A stretch of 64,000 nucleotides of DNA. Origin: Chaetorhynchus papuensis. Lineage: Eukaryota > Chordata > Aves > Passeriformes > Rhipiduridae. Position 1 is the stretch's first letter, and each line of letters starts with the position of its first letter. The stretch lies in NCBI GenBank assembly GCA_013396525.1, contig VWYX01000400.1:186001-250000 (forward strand). Reading direction: 5' to 3'. The notes under the pieces were generated by a model that saw only the letters and a list, made by a program, of their open reading frames with translations, had not been told where the DNA came from and searched no databases. A program made the translations under genes and the position numbers. Shown piece after piece: positions 1 through 11,788 of this stretch.

Positions 1-987
1 TTTATCCTTTATAGTCAGTAGACTCTGCTGAAAGTCTGTGGGAACTATGTCTGCTTTGCCTGAATGACCATTAGTCATTAGATGCATAGAACTTTTGAAC
101 AGGCAATCCTCAGGTATAACTCAGCTATCAGATTTGATTTCATTATCACATTAATGTTCAAGTATCACTTCCCCTGAAATATAAATGACTTAATAGGATT
201 ATGGCAGTTCATCCCCTTTCTTACCCATAGGATGAATTTTATTTACAGTATGAATATTGCTTCCTTGCCTGGTAAAGCTGAAATAGATCAGAAAACATTA
301 TATCAAACCACGTCGTTTTATCCTTAATATCAAGGTGTTTCTGAGTAATTTCCATGCAGAAAAAAACCCCAAAACAAGTGCAATCTAGAAAGAAAAAGGA
401 CATCACGTTCTGAAGGTGTTTGTAATAATAGCAATAATTGAGAGAGGAGAAAAAGGATAGATGTTGGAAAGAGATGATTAGAAGTTGGCAGAAATAAAAA
501 AAGACATATCTGTATATGTTGAGAGACAGAAATGGACTTATAGCACATCAGGAGTTAAAGCAAAGAAATGTAAAGAAAAAGAGGCTTGTGGTTTAACTCT
601 GAGAATAAGAAAGAAGGAGGCTTAAAGCTATGGAAAGAAAAAAGATACAGAAGAGAGGAAAATAAATATAAAAGCAACAAGCAAATGACATGAGAAAATA
701 TGGAAATAACCTTTATTAATGGACACCAAAAAAGTCAGTGAAAAAAGTTTGAAAAGCAAACACTAGAGAAGTCCATACAAACTCGGGCACCAAGGTGAAC
801 AGCTAAAATACTGAGAAGGATGACCAAGCTTTTTATATATTTTTCATATATTTGTAGCTTTGTAGATTGATAATGAATGTCCATAGCTCCAGTGCTTTTC
901 CTACCCCTTTCCCCCTGAATTTTAGAACAATAAGCTGACCTTCTAAACACATTCCTGAAATATTGTTTAGTCTTATTCCAAGTGGGG
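1..987. other. AT-rich sequence without a recognised gene
   Basis: Purine-rich and A-rich runs dominate, especially 360-720. The ORFs here are short (72 codons on the minus strand at 330-548 and 89 at 735-1004) and resemble no family I know. The last 250 bases lead into an LTR-like unit, and a G-rich purine run near 980 could be a polypurine tract, so degraded retroviral interior is possible but not shown. Confidence 0.5.
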
Positions 988-1244
988 GATCTAGAATAAG
1001 ACATAATAAGAAGCGGGGCAGAGAAGCCCTTGGACTTACTCCTGGCTGGGTTACTGGAGCAACTGAATCACCTATTGGATGTACCTGTTAGACATCCTAA
1101 TTGTTTAACCTTATAAAATTGTAGAAATCTGGTGTCAGGTGTGCCCATCACCATCAGGACACCTGGAAGCTTCCAATAAAAAAGCTTTCTGCTTTTTACT
1201 TTACTATTCTAAAACTGTTGCAAGGTTTTTTCTTATATGCAACA
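988..1244 (+). mobile_element. Short LTR-like unit with TATA box and poly(A) signal (probable solo LTR)
   Basis: Seen: a TATAAA box at 1112-1117, followed about 60 bases later by AATAAA at 1175-1180, then a T-rich tract ending in GCAACA near 1244. This order (promoter, short R, poly(A) signal, U5-like T-rich end) is that of a compact LTR read on the plus strand. A purine run, AGTGGGGGA, lies just upstream where a polypurine tract would be. The 5' edge is uncertain to about 15 bases, and I cannot show a target site duplication. It could also be the 3' end of an unrelated non-coding transcript. No retroviral gene is recognisable beside it. Confidence 0.5.
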
Positions 1245-2100
1245 ACAAAATATCATTAACATAGCTTTTGTAAGACAGAAAAACTGTATTTGATTCCAAA
1301 TAAATATTATGTAACATTACCTAAACTACTGATGTCTGCCGGTATATTGAGGTGAGGATATAAGTCTTTAAAACATTTTATATTTTTGAAGTGCTGCTTA
1401 CTCTCAGATACCTGTTAAAATCTCTTCCTTTTTAAGCTTTAGTTTCTGATTAATTTGCCTTATTTCTACTTTACACTCGTAATTATACAGTCCCTTGGGA
1501 AATAATGTCCATATTATGTATCAAAAACACAATCTGTCACAATTTGGCACAGTTGTCGGTCTTTGCTTAAGGGAAGGCCAGGAATGGAATATCAGGGGGT
1601 TTGCAGGTCAAGACAGAGATGAATTGACAGAGGACTGTGGGGGCACTTGTTCATTGTTTCTCTCAGTGTACCTAATTCTGACTAATACTAGCACAGTGTA
1701 TCACTTGAGGCTGTGATCCTGCAACAATTATTCATTTTATGAACATTGAACTTACCCCCAAATGCAGTTTATAATTGACTTAACTAGTGAAGCTGCAAGG
1801 ACGCTATTGTGTATTTTGATTCTGATCATGACAGGGTGGCTTCTCACACAGGAGCACACACCTTCAAATAAAACGTAAGTCACACAAAGGTTAGCTATTT
1901 ATAAAATTCTGCAGATGCTGCTGGATGTGATAAGGTAACCACTGCTTAGATAAATACAATGTTGTTATATATAAATATCTTTCATAACCTGGGCATATAC
2001 ATGTATAAATCAAACCACCTTCTTTTTCTTTTGAAAAGTCTGGAAACAAAAACCTTTCTGAGACTGAGCATACAATGTTTCAAATTATCTATATCATGAT
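1245..2100. other. Unique AT-rich sequence, nothing recognised
   Basis: No repeat or gene is recognised between the LTR-like unit and the first CR1. ORFs of 73 and 75 codons (1495-1716 plus, 1982-2209 minus) look like chance: the second overlaps the CR1 that follows. Confidence 0.5.
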
Positions 2101-2295
2101 TGGCCAAGAAGACCAAGGGCATCCTAATTTGTATCAAAGATAGTGTGTGCAGCAGGATTAGGGTAATGGTTGTCTCTCTGTACTCTGCACTGGTGTGGCT
2201 GCATCTCAAATCCTGTGTTCAGTTTTGGGCCCCTCACTACAAGGCATTGAGGTGCTGGAGTGTGTCCAGAGAAGGACAAAGCTGGTGAAGGGTCT
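2101..2295 (+). mobile_element. CR1 LINE, 3' ORF2 fragment (left part, split by an LTR)
   Basis: The sequence follows the well-known CR1 ORF2 C-terminal region. Translation gives AKKTKGILICIKDSVCSR, equivalent to the CR1 reverse transcriptase segment AKKANGIL, then a region matching LYSALVRPHLKSCVQFWAP in another frame. The copy is 5'-truncated, as most CR1 copies are, and its frame is broken. The reading continues on the far side of the LTR, at 2819. The open frames at 2100-2288 and 2195-2593 are CR1/LTR readthrough and not host genes. Confidence 0.9.
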
Positions 2296-2818
2296 TGTAC
2301 TGGATCTGGCTGAGATGGAGTTCATGTCCCCACAGCAGAGTGCTGTACTTTGTACTGGTAGCTGGAAAGGTGCTGATAACACACCAGTGCTTTGGCACTG
2401 CTGGCAAATTCTGTACCCCCATTCTGCTGGGGATGGTCAAAATCTTGTGAGGGAACAAAACCAAACTGACCAAAAGGATATTTCATACTATATAACATCT
2501 GCTCAGCTACAGAAGCTAAGAAAAAGCAAAAAGGAGTGGGGACATTGGTCATTTACAATGTTTTACTTCCAGAGCAACCACTACGCGTGCTGAAGCCCTG
2601 CTTCCTGGAAGTGGACGGACGTTACCTGCTGATAGAAAGTAGAGGATGAAATCTTTGGTGTCTCTCATCTTTGCTTGCATGTGTGACCTTTCACTTTTGC
2701 TTGTCTCAGCCTACTTGTTACTTTTAAGTCTTATTTTCTTCAGCCATCTTGCTGAGGAGGGGGGGTGACAGAGTGGCTTGGCGGGCACCTGGCAACCACA
2801 CGAGGTCAACCCACCACA
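2296..2818 (+). mobile_element. ERVL-type solo LTR inserted in a CR1
   Basis: The unit is 523 bases. It begins TGTACTGGATCTGGCTGAGA, close to the start I remember for the abundant bird ERVL LTR, and ends ACCCACCACA. It interrupts CR1 cleanly: GGTCT precedes it and AGTCT follows it, a 5-base target duplication with one change, as expected for ERVL-type integration. The interior shares blocks with the copy at 49901-50519 (GCTGATAACACACCAGTG; the CTGAAGCCCT...CTGCTGAT segment) and its 3' end is the reverse complement of the start of the copy at 44967. Plus strand is taken as sense from this family match. No internal retroviral genes remain. The family name rests on memory, not on a library search. 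Confidence 0.82.
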
Positions 2819-2894
2819 AGTCTAGAGCACATGCCTCGTGAGGAGTGACTGAGGGAGCTGAAGGGTCTTTTCCAGCCTAAATGATTCAATGATT
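2819..2894 (+). mobile_element. CR1 LINE 3' end (right part, after the LTR)
   Basis: CR1 resumes with AGTCTAGAGCACATGCCTCG (equivalent to the segment before GAGGAG..CTGAGGGAGCTG), then jumps from GAGGGAGCTG directly to AAGGGTCTTTTCCAGCC and the 3' tail ATGATTCAATGAT. The several hundred bases of CR1 between these points are missing, an internal deletion. The tail matches the CR1 3' end with its ATTCTATG-type repeat. Together with 2101-2295 this is one CR1 copy. Confidence 0.88.
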
Positions 2895-5443
2895 TATCTC
2901 AGAAAACCCAGATATTCATAATAACTGTGCCACTCCAAATATAGAACTTAGCACTTATTTCGTCATATAAGATCTTCCATTAATCAAGATTGAAACAAAA
3001 ATTAGAGATATGATGAGTTTGATACATTTTTTCCTAAGATTATTATTCATATTGAGTTAATTATTCACATTATTCATTTTTATGGATTTTTTTCCATTAA
3101 AAGTATTTTCCATTTTCCTTATTTACTTAATATCTGATATAAATAATTTCTAGTGACTTCTAGATATGGTTGAAAAATCAGTAATTTATCCCATGTATCA
3201 TAATGATTATAATGAGAACTTTCAAAATTAAGGTACTTTGAGTATTCTGGTAGTTGAGGAAACATGGAGACTATCAAAAAAATTTTTCAAAAATAAATGC
3301 TTACATCTACAAATTCAAAAAGAAGTGTGAGTTTTCAGCAAAATCTATAAAAAGTTAATTTTTAAATTTTTGGTCAGCTACAATATTTTCTGTGACTCTT
3401 ACTGAACTGTTGTTCAGCAACTGCCATGACAACACTGCCATGATCTTAAACGTAATGAGGCAAAGCAATTATGACATAGCACTAAACTGAATAATACAGT
3501 TATGATCTTATTAGGAATATACATGGTTTGTTACTTTAGAAACACAAAATATCCAGCAGGGAAGTGATAGGATCTAAGTACATTCAAAAGGAAGTTGAAA
3601 CTTTTCCATGTTTAACAGAAAATCAAAAGAGAGTAAAAAACCCAACAAACCTTTTGCTAGTATGAAACTTAAGGTTACAACAAAGTACATGGCACTGAGA
3701 CAGGAACTTATAGAGAAAGATCAGCATTAAATTTCATTGTTATGATTTCTCCTGAGAAGCATGTATCATTTATATATAGGAAAACAGGATTTATTTTTTG
3801 TTATTCAATATTGCATTTTAGAAAGGGGTATCTCCTAAACTACTCTCATGTTCTTGCTTGTTATGACCATTCTCCATTTTTGAGTCATAATTACTGTACC
3901 AAAACCAGAAGATAAGATTACTTTATGAAAAAGAGAAGATTAAAAGTTATTATTTCTGAGATATGAGGATCAAAACAGAATTATTTTTTACTTTCTATTC
4001 ATTTTTTTGTGTAATAAGGCAGGTTTCAAAGATTTTCAGCAGGGATGAAACACAAAAGCTGTGATTCAACTCTGAATTCAGGATGTCTCTCAATTCAGTT
4101 TGAAAATGACAAGCTAAATAAATACATCAGCTCCATTGGCACTGAGAATGAATGCGTTGTTTTATTTGAATTAATTAGTTCTGTGAGAATATGAGAATTA
4201 TATAGAATAAAATTATGTATCCATTTATTAATCATCAGTTTTAAAAACTAGTAGAAAAACTGAATTATGATAAACTATGCATGTAGAGTTCACTGTTCAA
4301 GTGTTTCATATTCACACTAATTGATTTTCTTCTAAAAGACGGTAACCTTTGTGCCTGTATAGAGGCCTGCCAGTTTCTGCATGTAGCTTTTTACTACTAC
4401 TTCATTTCAAATAATCACAATGTAATGTTTGGTAGAAAAAGAGAAAAGCTATTAAGAAAAGATCCATAACTGAATATTTTTTTGAAATCTTGGCCTTTGC
4501 TGCAAACAGCAAAAAGAAGCACCATACAACTGACTGCATTTTTACCAGGTTTTTATTAAGATTTCCACAGAAGAAAATTCTCTAGAAATAGATGAATCAG
4601 TTTATTTTTATACCTGTGAAATTACAAGTGATATCAATAGTACTAACACACCTTTCAGCAGGACAGTAGAAATGGAAATTCAGACTCTTGGTTTTATGAT
4701 CTCCATACTTGGTTGCTGGTTTCTGTGTGATCATCATCAGCATGTTCTCATAGGGATTTTGCAAAACAGGAAGTACAGTGGGTCATAAGCAGGACCAGTG
4801 TGAACACCAGCCCCTTCAGAAGCATTCACTAATTTAGTAAATACTGCTTTTGTAATCCCAAATCAAAACCAGCTTACAGAATGGACTGAAAACTCTAGAG
4901 TGTTTACACAAATTAATTCATATTCATTTAAAGTTCAGGAAGCATACTTAAAAAGTTTGGAAGATTTTACATATATTCTCTGTAATAAAACAGTGTTCTG
5001 TGGTGGGGGTTTGGTGACTGGTATTTTTGTTTGTTTGTTCATTTGGTTTATTTTTGCCGTTTTAAAAGGGAGAATGCCTATAATATTCAGCTAATATCAT
5101 CCCAACAATCATCCCAATTCTCCTTGACTCCATGTTCTGGGTGTTAATGATCAAGCATCAAAGTTAAGCAAACCAAAATTTAGCCTGAGGCTTCTGAAAA
5201 CTTCAGGTTATGTCTCTGTAGGATTATGATAAATGAGCTGTTAAGAGACTAAGCCAAGGCCTGTCCAGTCACTCAGCAACACTTTCAATTGCCATTTGCA
5301 TGCAAAGGCAGAATTTGCTAGAGACTTTTGGCTGCAATCCTTGATGTATCACTGCTCCTATTGTCTTTAGCATCAATCTGAAGCAAAAACTTTCAACTTC
5401 TCATTCACTTATTGTCTCTAATAAACAAATTATTATTGCTAGA
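2895..5443. other. Unique AT-rich sequence with one palindromic octamer motif
   Basis: No gene or interspersed repeat is recognised. The only ORF here (64 codons, 4900-5094) encodes a hydrophobic low-complexity string from a TTTG-rich stretch near 5025. The palindromic motif at 5291-5309 is listed separately. Confidence 0.5.
5291..5309. promoter_or_regulatory. Palindromic octamer-type motif (candidate POU factor site)
   Basis: GCCATTTGCATGCAAAGGC contains the perfect 12-base palindrome TTTGCATGCAAA (5295-5306), including ATTTGCAT, the reverse complement of the octamer ATGCAAAT. Known: POU-domain proteins (Oct family) bind the octamer, and overlapping inverted octamers can bind dimers. Inference: a possible enhancer element. 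Such motifs also arise by chance in AT-rich DNA. Confidence 0.3.
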
Positions 5444-5484
5444 AGCCTGCAGAAAAGAAGGCTGAGGGGAGACCTTATTGGCCT
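5444..5484 (+). mobile_element. CR1 LINE fragment (left part, split by an LTR)
   Basis: AAGGCTGAGGGGAGACCTTA is a near-exact stretch of CR1 3' ORF2. The match stops at GGCCT and resumes at 5986, across an LTR-like insertion. Confidence 0.88.
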
Positions 5485-5985
5485 TGATGCCGTGATGATT
5501 TTTTGCCTTTTCTTTTACATATCTTTTATATACATTTTATATAGCTTTTATGTATCCTTAGTGCTCTTAACACGCATACTTGTAATTCCTTAAGTCTGAT
5601 AACTTAGCACAGTCCTAATATTCTGTTAAGCCAGGAGACCAAACATCCTGGAGACCTCACAATTGGAGGCTGGAAAGCCCTTTGCTATCCTGAAAAACCA
5701 AGGTCCTCTCTAAAACACATCCTGTAAACTAAGACTAGGCCCATCCAGGGGGGAATTCCCCGGGATGGGGGGATATCATGCCATTCATTCAAGCCTCTCA
5801 TTGGGGAATCTTTGTTAGATATGCTAATCTGCCAGGTCTACAAAATGGTATAGGCAATCTATTTCGGCACATTCTACCCTGGCGAAGCGGTGCACCATAA
5901 GGATCCTTTTTAAACACTGATGTTAAAACCCTGTTTCCTTTAACCATGTCTGGCTCTTAATTTTTAAGACCAGGAAAAGGAATCA
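5485..5985. mobile_element. Solo LTR-like insertion with 4-base target duplication, inside CR1
   Basis: A 501-base segment starts TGATGCCGTGATGATT and ends AAGGAATCA, so it has TG...CA ends. It is flanked by GCCT on both sides (5481-5484 and 5986-5989) and splits a CR1 whose two halves abut once it is removed. Four-base duplications are typical of class I (ERV1-like) elements. It differs from the ERVL-type LTRs elsewhere in this window. A TTTTTAAAC near 5912 is a weak TATA candidate on the plus strand, but I see no clear poly(A) signal, so strand is left open. No coding sequence is present. Confidence 0.72.
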
Positions 5986-6333
5986 GCCTCTATAGCCCCT
6001 GAAAGGATATTGTAGTGAGGTGGGTATCAGTCTCTTCTCCCAAGACACAAGAGACATGATGAGAGGAAATGGCCTCAAGTTGCATCAGAAGATGTTTGCT
6101 TTAGATTTTAAGAAAAAATTCTTCCTAAATGAAGGAAAAGGAAAAGGTTATAAAGCCTTGGAACAGAATGTTCAGTGAAGTGGTAGAGCCACCATTCCTG
6201 GAAATCTTCCAAAAATGTGGGTATGGCTCTTGAGGACATGGTTTTGTGATGAACATGGTGATGGTGCTATGCTGATGGTTGGAGGTGATGATCTTATTGG
6301 TCTTTCCAACCTTAATGATTCTATGATTCTATG
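5986..6333 (+). mobile_element. CR1 LINE 3' end (right part)
   Basis: Continues the copy at 5444-5484. It includes GTAGTGAGGTGGGTATCAGT, AGAGGAAATGGCCTCAAGTT, and the terminal segment TTCCAACCTTAATGATTCTA followed by the CR1 tail of two ATTCTATG units ending at 6333. It is the best preserved CR1 3' end in the window, though an AAGGAAAAGGAAAAGG patch near 6132 and other changes show age. It is non-coding in all frames. Confidence 0.92.
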
Positions 6334-6378
6334 AAACATGGAATAAAACCCCAAGAGAATATGATGGTAGCTTCTCCT

Positions 6379-6505
6379 TTCCCTTCCCTTCCCTTCCCTT
6401 CCCTTCCCTTCCCNTTCCCTTCCCTTCCCTTCCCTTCCCTTCCCTTCCCTTCCCTTCCCTTCCCTTCCCTTCCCTTCCCTTCCCTTCCCTTCCCTTCCCT
6501 TCCCT
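6379..6505. repeat. (CCCTT)n pentanucleotide microsatellite, contains an N
   Basis: About 25 near-perfect CCCTT units, pyrimidine on the plus strand and purine on the minus. The N at 6414 interrupts the period. The array sits 45 bases after the CR1 tail. The open frames across it on both strands (repeats of PFPSL and GREGK) are artefacts of a repeat with no stop codons and not genes. The true array length may differ from the assembly. Confidence 0.98.
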
Positions 6506-9500
6506 CACAGAATACAATGCCAAAGATCTAATTGAGAAAAGACATTAAAAAACCTCAAACAGTGATACAGCAAAACCTTTATTAAATTTCTAGACTTGAG
6601 AATGGCGTAATAGCAAAAATAACTTTCTTACCCTGTGTCCTGATCTGCTAATAATGTATATACAACCATCTCTTCTTGAGCTCTTTATGTTCTATATTGT
6701 TTGGTCAACTGGCAGGTTATGCTGTTAAGAACCCTAACACCAGGCTTTTCTTTTTTGTTCAAATTGTTGTATTGGTAGTAGCCCCAAAGAGGATTCAGAA
6801 TTTCTCAGCCACTATTGAAGGGCTGCTTTTCATCTGGTACCTTTCAAAATAGGCACTTCTGTGAGTTCTCTCAATATTCATTCTTCACAGGGCATATAAT
6901 GTTATCTGAAAACACAACAAAGAATACAATACCCTGCTCCTATCTCTCCTTCACAAAAATCCATGTCAAAATTATTGGCAGTTTTATTAACTTCCTTTGT
7001 AAGCATTCTGATGGTCTTTAAATATGGCAACCACTTCATTTTGTGAAATGCCATATTCAAAATTGCCATGGGAAGAGCCCAGTTTGTTAAACTGGTAGGT
7101 GCTTATCTATCAAAAAAGAAAAGATTGGACTGAAGAAAGAATTCTTATTTTCATGCAATTGGGCAAATAAGGCAAAAAGTCAAGTCCAAATCTGTTTATA
7201 TCAAACACTGCACATTTTAAAAATGGAATATCTAAATCAAAATACTGTTATAACCAGGATTTATTCAAAGTGGCTTTTTGCTCAGTAAAAGAGAGAGTAG
7301 ATAATTAAGGACCTCAGAGTATTTTTTAACCAAAATGAAATTACATATCCGAGGGCTTGCTGTGAGGAGAACAACAGTGAGAGGTGATACATGAGGACAT
7401 AGAAGTGAGAGGTATATTAATGTGGCAATTAAGTGTTGAACAGATGAAATAGCTGAAAGTGAGACTGAATGGATCATGGCTAGACAAAGCAAGTTCAAGG
7501 GCTCTGGCTAACTGAAATCACGATTTAATGTGAGATTTTGTTTAGTGTAAGCACAAAAAGTGTTTGACCTGCTAAGCATACCAGGTTCTGCAGAGATGAC
7601 AAAGCAAAGTAGGAAATACCTATGAAAAGAAATGGTTTACTGGAAGTGGTTTACTGAGAAAGAAAAAGAAAGAGGTTGTCTTAGGCTGTCTTAGTAGTAA
7701 AAAAAAAAAAAAGAGTAAGAAAGAAAAACCCCTAGTCTTTACAGATGTGCTTAAAATTATTGCAACCGCCAATGAATACTGGTTAATATTGGATGACATA
7801 CACTAACATTTCCAGCTTTGCTTCTTTAGTCAGCCAGTATATCCACAGACAATTCAAAATACAATTGTTGTAATATCCTGACATAGTGTGCAAGACAGTG
7901 GAAGTTGGCATAAGGATCATAGGCAGGTTTTGCATGTTAGCCTTTTCTCAAGCTCGGGTATTACTGGTAATTTCAAATGAGAAAAACATTTATATAACTT
8001 TAAACAACCATAAATGCAAACACTGTTGTTTCACAATATTAACAATAAAAATACACATACAATTATTTCTTAATCATTTAATTAAAGTTGTGCTCAGGGG
8101 CACGTGCACCTTCACAAACACAATATTTCAAACACTTTCTTAACAAATGCTCCTATACTTGCCACCCTCGACGCCTAACAGAGATCTTAGCAGAAGTTAT
8201 TAGCAGCATATTTTAGGTACCTATGTATCATCACTGGTTATACAGGAGTTTAGGATACTTACTGAGGGTCCTAACTCCCTCAGCTACTTGCCTTAAGATG
8301 GGCAGAGTGAACCAGAGCCCCAGGGCACTATTAACACTCTTCAGCCACTTACATATTTACAAAATCTCCTGCTGTGCTCTTGCACAATTAGAGTGTAGGT
8401 AGAAATTTCCCAGGGGCTGTTTCTAGGTAAGTAGGACAGTTGCATGTGTATGTACCTTAGCTATAATTGTCTTGGGTTGCAGAGTCTGGGTTTTTCTGAG
8501 CTGGAGGTTGTAAAGAAAGCAGCTGCCTTTTTTCCTGCTAGGAAAGACAGTTTGCTGTTAGCCAGCTTTTCTGTTTTCTTTTCTTCTTATAGAATGTAAA
8601 AAAGATAGACTGGAATACAAGAATTCTCTTCATTTAGCTATTTTGTGTGCATTGCCATGTCCTTTGTTACTCATCTGTCCTTTAAATATCAGCCTTTTCA
8701 GTTTTGTTCATCACAAATAAAATTTTATATTTCCAATTGCTTTTCTTCATCCACCTTGAAACACATGTGCTGTCCCACATTTTTCTAAAATATGCTAACC
8801 AGAAGTTAATGCACTAATCTTTATGACTGCATAAAATTGAGTTTTATAATTCTTAGTTGTGTTTTCTACTTTTTTCTTTTCCATCTATCTGCTTTTTGAT
8901 AACCCGTGTATACTAGGCAAATGCTTATTTTGGGGGTGCACAAGAAGTTTTTTAAATATTGTGGTTTTATTTATCTTATTTAGGCCTGGAATAAGGGAGA
9001 AGGAGTTTGCTTGTTTGTTATTATACGTATAATTTTTGTATGATTTGTATGATTTTTTCATTCTAACTCACATTCTCTGGACTTTGGCATCCTTACAGAA
9101 GTCAATAAGCATAAGGGGATGGAACGGTCACCAAATAATCACATCCACACAATATCCATCTACATCTGAGCTAGACTGTCATATTATCAATGGAGAGTTC
9201 ATGTCATCACAAAACAGATGTGTAAAAATATCTTGTGAATTATTTTGAGTAAAGGAAAATTGTCCTCTATATTTGCACAAACAGCACCACTAAAGCTACC
9301 GAAAATTGCTCAAGCTACTGAACAAGGCTCAGAGCACTCATTGATTCCTTCTGAATTATCTTTTATAGCCTTGAATAAACTACAAATGTGATGATCTGAA
9401 GAAGGAACAGGTTTAGAAACATTTACTTATACATACAGACCCACTGACTTCAACTCCTTTATTTTTTAACTTCAGCTTAATGGCTTAATATGTTCCCTTA

Positions 9501-11733
9501 GGTGGAGTCTTCATCACCACCTGAACACAGAAGACATCATTTGTCACCAAACTTCACATAGCAAGAGTAATTCTGTTGTAATGGTTGTGGAAAGAATATG
9601 TTCTCTGTTTAAAAACCTTGCTGTGCAGGTTTTCTACCAGGGTTTGTGTGTTCAGGTAGCCTGACGGATTAGCAAGGTAACAATATGTTCAGTTAGGAAG
9701 CAAGACTGATTACCATTGACTCTTGTTTTCTGCCCTGTGTTCTACATACCTGTAAAAAAATCTTATTTTGACTAATGAGCAACCTTCTAAAAACTATGGT
9801 ATTATTGGAATATAATTTGTCAGTGTAAATAATGAAGACTCACACTCCAAGAGATTCATATCATATCAAGTCTTCACCTTCATCTGCCCTAGATCATTTT
9901 TGTATTCTGAACAAAATACAGAATAAAACTACAGTGACCAGAGGTACATAATCATACGTAAGGTATAGCCTTAATTTTGTGTTTTAGTCACCCAAGGACT
10001 GATCCCTCAAGGATTCCTTAATTGAATGCAGACTATTTTGTGGGTTTTGGGTAGTTGTTCATTTGTCTTAAAATATTTTTTTTGCTTGCCACTAAAAAAT
10101 TTTCTTGCAGGAGAATCCAGGTGGTAATCAAGCTGGTATGAAATTGTTTTCATTGAATAATTTCAATGGATGTTACATGATAATTGCCACTCTAATATTA
10201 GCATTAACAGCAGGGATAATTGACAGAAGTCATTTGCCCTAGTCCAAGATGACCCTATTTCCTACCTGAATAAGCAGAATGATCTTCTTTAGGCACAGTA
10301 TTTTTAATTTTTTTTACAAACTTCAGTGACCTTTCCAGTGTACATCAGTTGTGAGTTGCAAACACACAAGTTCATTTCCTTTCCCTGGTCACATACCTAA
10401 CTCTCGTAAGGGGATTGCTATAGAAAATATTTAGATATTTAGAGCTCTGGGTAGATACAATATTTTGCCTTGTTTGTCAGGTTTCAACATATAAGAAATT
10501 TTCATAAAGCATAAGTATATATTTATATTGCTAGGGTTTTATAGAAGTTCTTTAAAGTCAAAGGTTACTTATATGGAGGTTTGTGATGATACCTGAGAAG
10601 CGCAGAAGATGTGCATTAGATGGTTATGCTTTTTTTAAATTAAGATTAATTAGAAGAAAACCTGTGTTTGGTAAACACAAGAAGCTTGGTATTTTATGGT
10701 TTTTTTTGAAAACCCGAAAGAAGAATGAATTTTTAATCTCTTTCATTTCACAGAGAATGTGAATTGGAAAAGTGTTTTTGTTTATGGATGCAGCTCCTTT
10801 ACAAATTATCTTAGCTGAAACGCTGGAATCATCCTTACATACATGAGAATATACCTTCAAGATTTGATGTGATATTCACTTTTCTCTGAAAATTAATGGA
10901 TAGGTGAGGAACTGGGAAAGCTGGAGAATTTACAGGATACAGATTAGGTTTACCTTCTTGCTGAGTCATCTGCTGGCAGTCTGGTGCACCCTCACCACTG
11001 TAGGCTTTTTCCTGTGAACCAGCACCCGCCTTTGCATCCCTTTTGCTTTATCAGTGCACTGACTACCATGCTAACTGTGTATTTCAGGCTTATACATGAA
11101 ATCTGCATCAGTCCTGGTCATTGGTATCCTCTGGTGCCAGATAAGTAGGAAGCCAGCTGTAAGTTTGCTTTGCAAGATTCTCTGCTTGGCAGGAAACATC
11201 TCACACTGTCTGCTAGTTCCTGGCCTTGTTTCACTTCTCTTGTAATCACTGGTGCTGCCACACACTGCTTCCCCCCATGCTGCTAATCTGAAAACTTCTG
11301 ATAGTACACGAGAGAAATAAACATTTCTACAAAAAACCCATAGAAAAGGCACATTACCACTTAGGATCTCTCCAGTGCAAGTGTTTTAGCTTTGTTTTTG
11401 CAGAGTAGGTTTCCTGTGTATGGTCTTTGCTATTAGATGCAACACAGTTGACATTAAAATTTTTTGTCAACATGCCTACACCAATTGGGTCCATGAAAAA
11501 AAGTCCAACATGTTCACTGATAAACACAATTAATACTGCTTTGTTGGAGAAATCATTTTTTGAGGCACATAAATTTTATGTTTTGTCCTTTTCCTAAGAA
11601 ACATTTATCCTACGCCAGCTGTCACTCTATCACTCTCCTGAACAATTCTCAGGAACACTCTGGTATTTAAAATGTAGGGACCACCTCCAACAGGGCTTTG
11701 CATACAGACATCATGTCAAGCAGACAAAGTGTA
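6506..11733. other. Unique AT-rich sequence, no gene recognised
   Basis: ORFs here are at most 93 codons (11071-11352, minus) and look like chance. An A-run lies near 7700. The 9480-9760 and 10960-11340 stretches are slightly less AT-rich, but I recognise no exon or repeat in them. Confidence 0.5.
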
Positions 11734-11788
11734 TTATATGTATGTACATATATATATATATAATATATACATATGTTATATGTATATG
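11734..11788. repeat. AT-rich dinucleotide repeat (TA/TATG)
   Basis: An imperfect (TA)n run with TATG, TACA and GTTATATG interruptions. It includes the pure run ATATATATATATATA near 11748-11762. Partly self-complementary. Confidence 0.85.

Noticed and set aside
2195..2593. Longest open reading frame (132 codons)
   Set aside because: It runs from CR1 into an ERVL-type LTR; both parts are explained by repeats.
6329..6531. Repetitive frames on both strands (GREGK and PFPSL repeats)
   Set aside because: They are translations of the CCCTT microsatellite, which has no stop codon in several frames.
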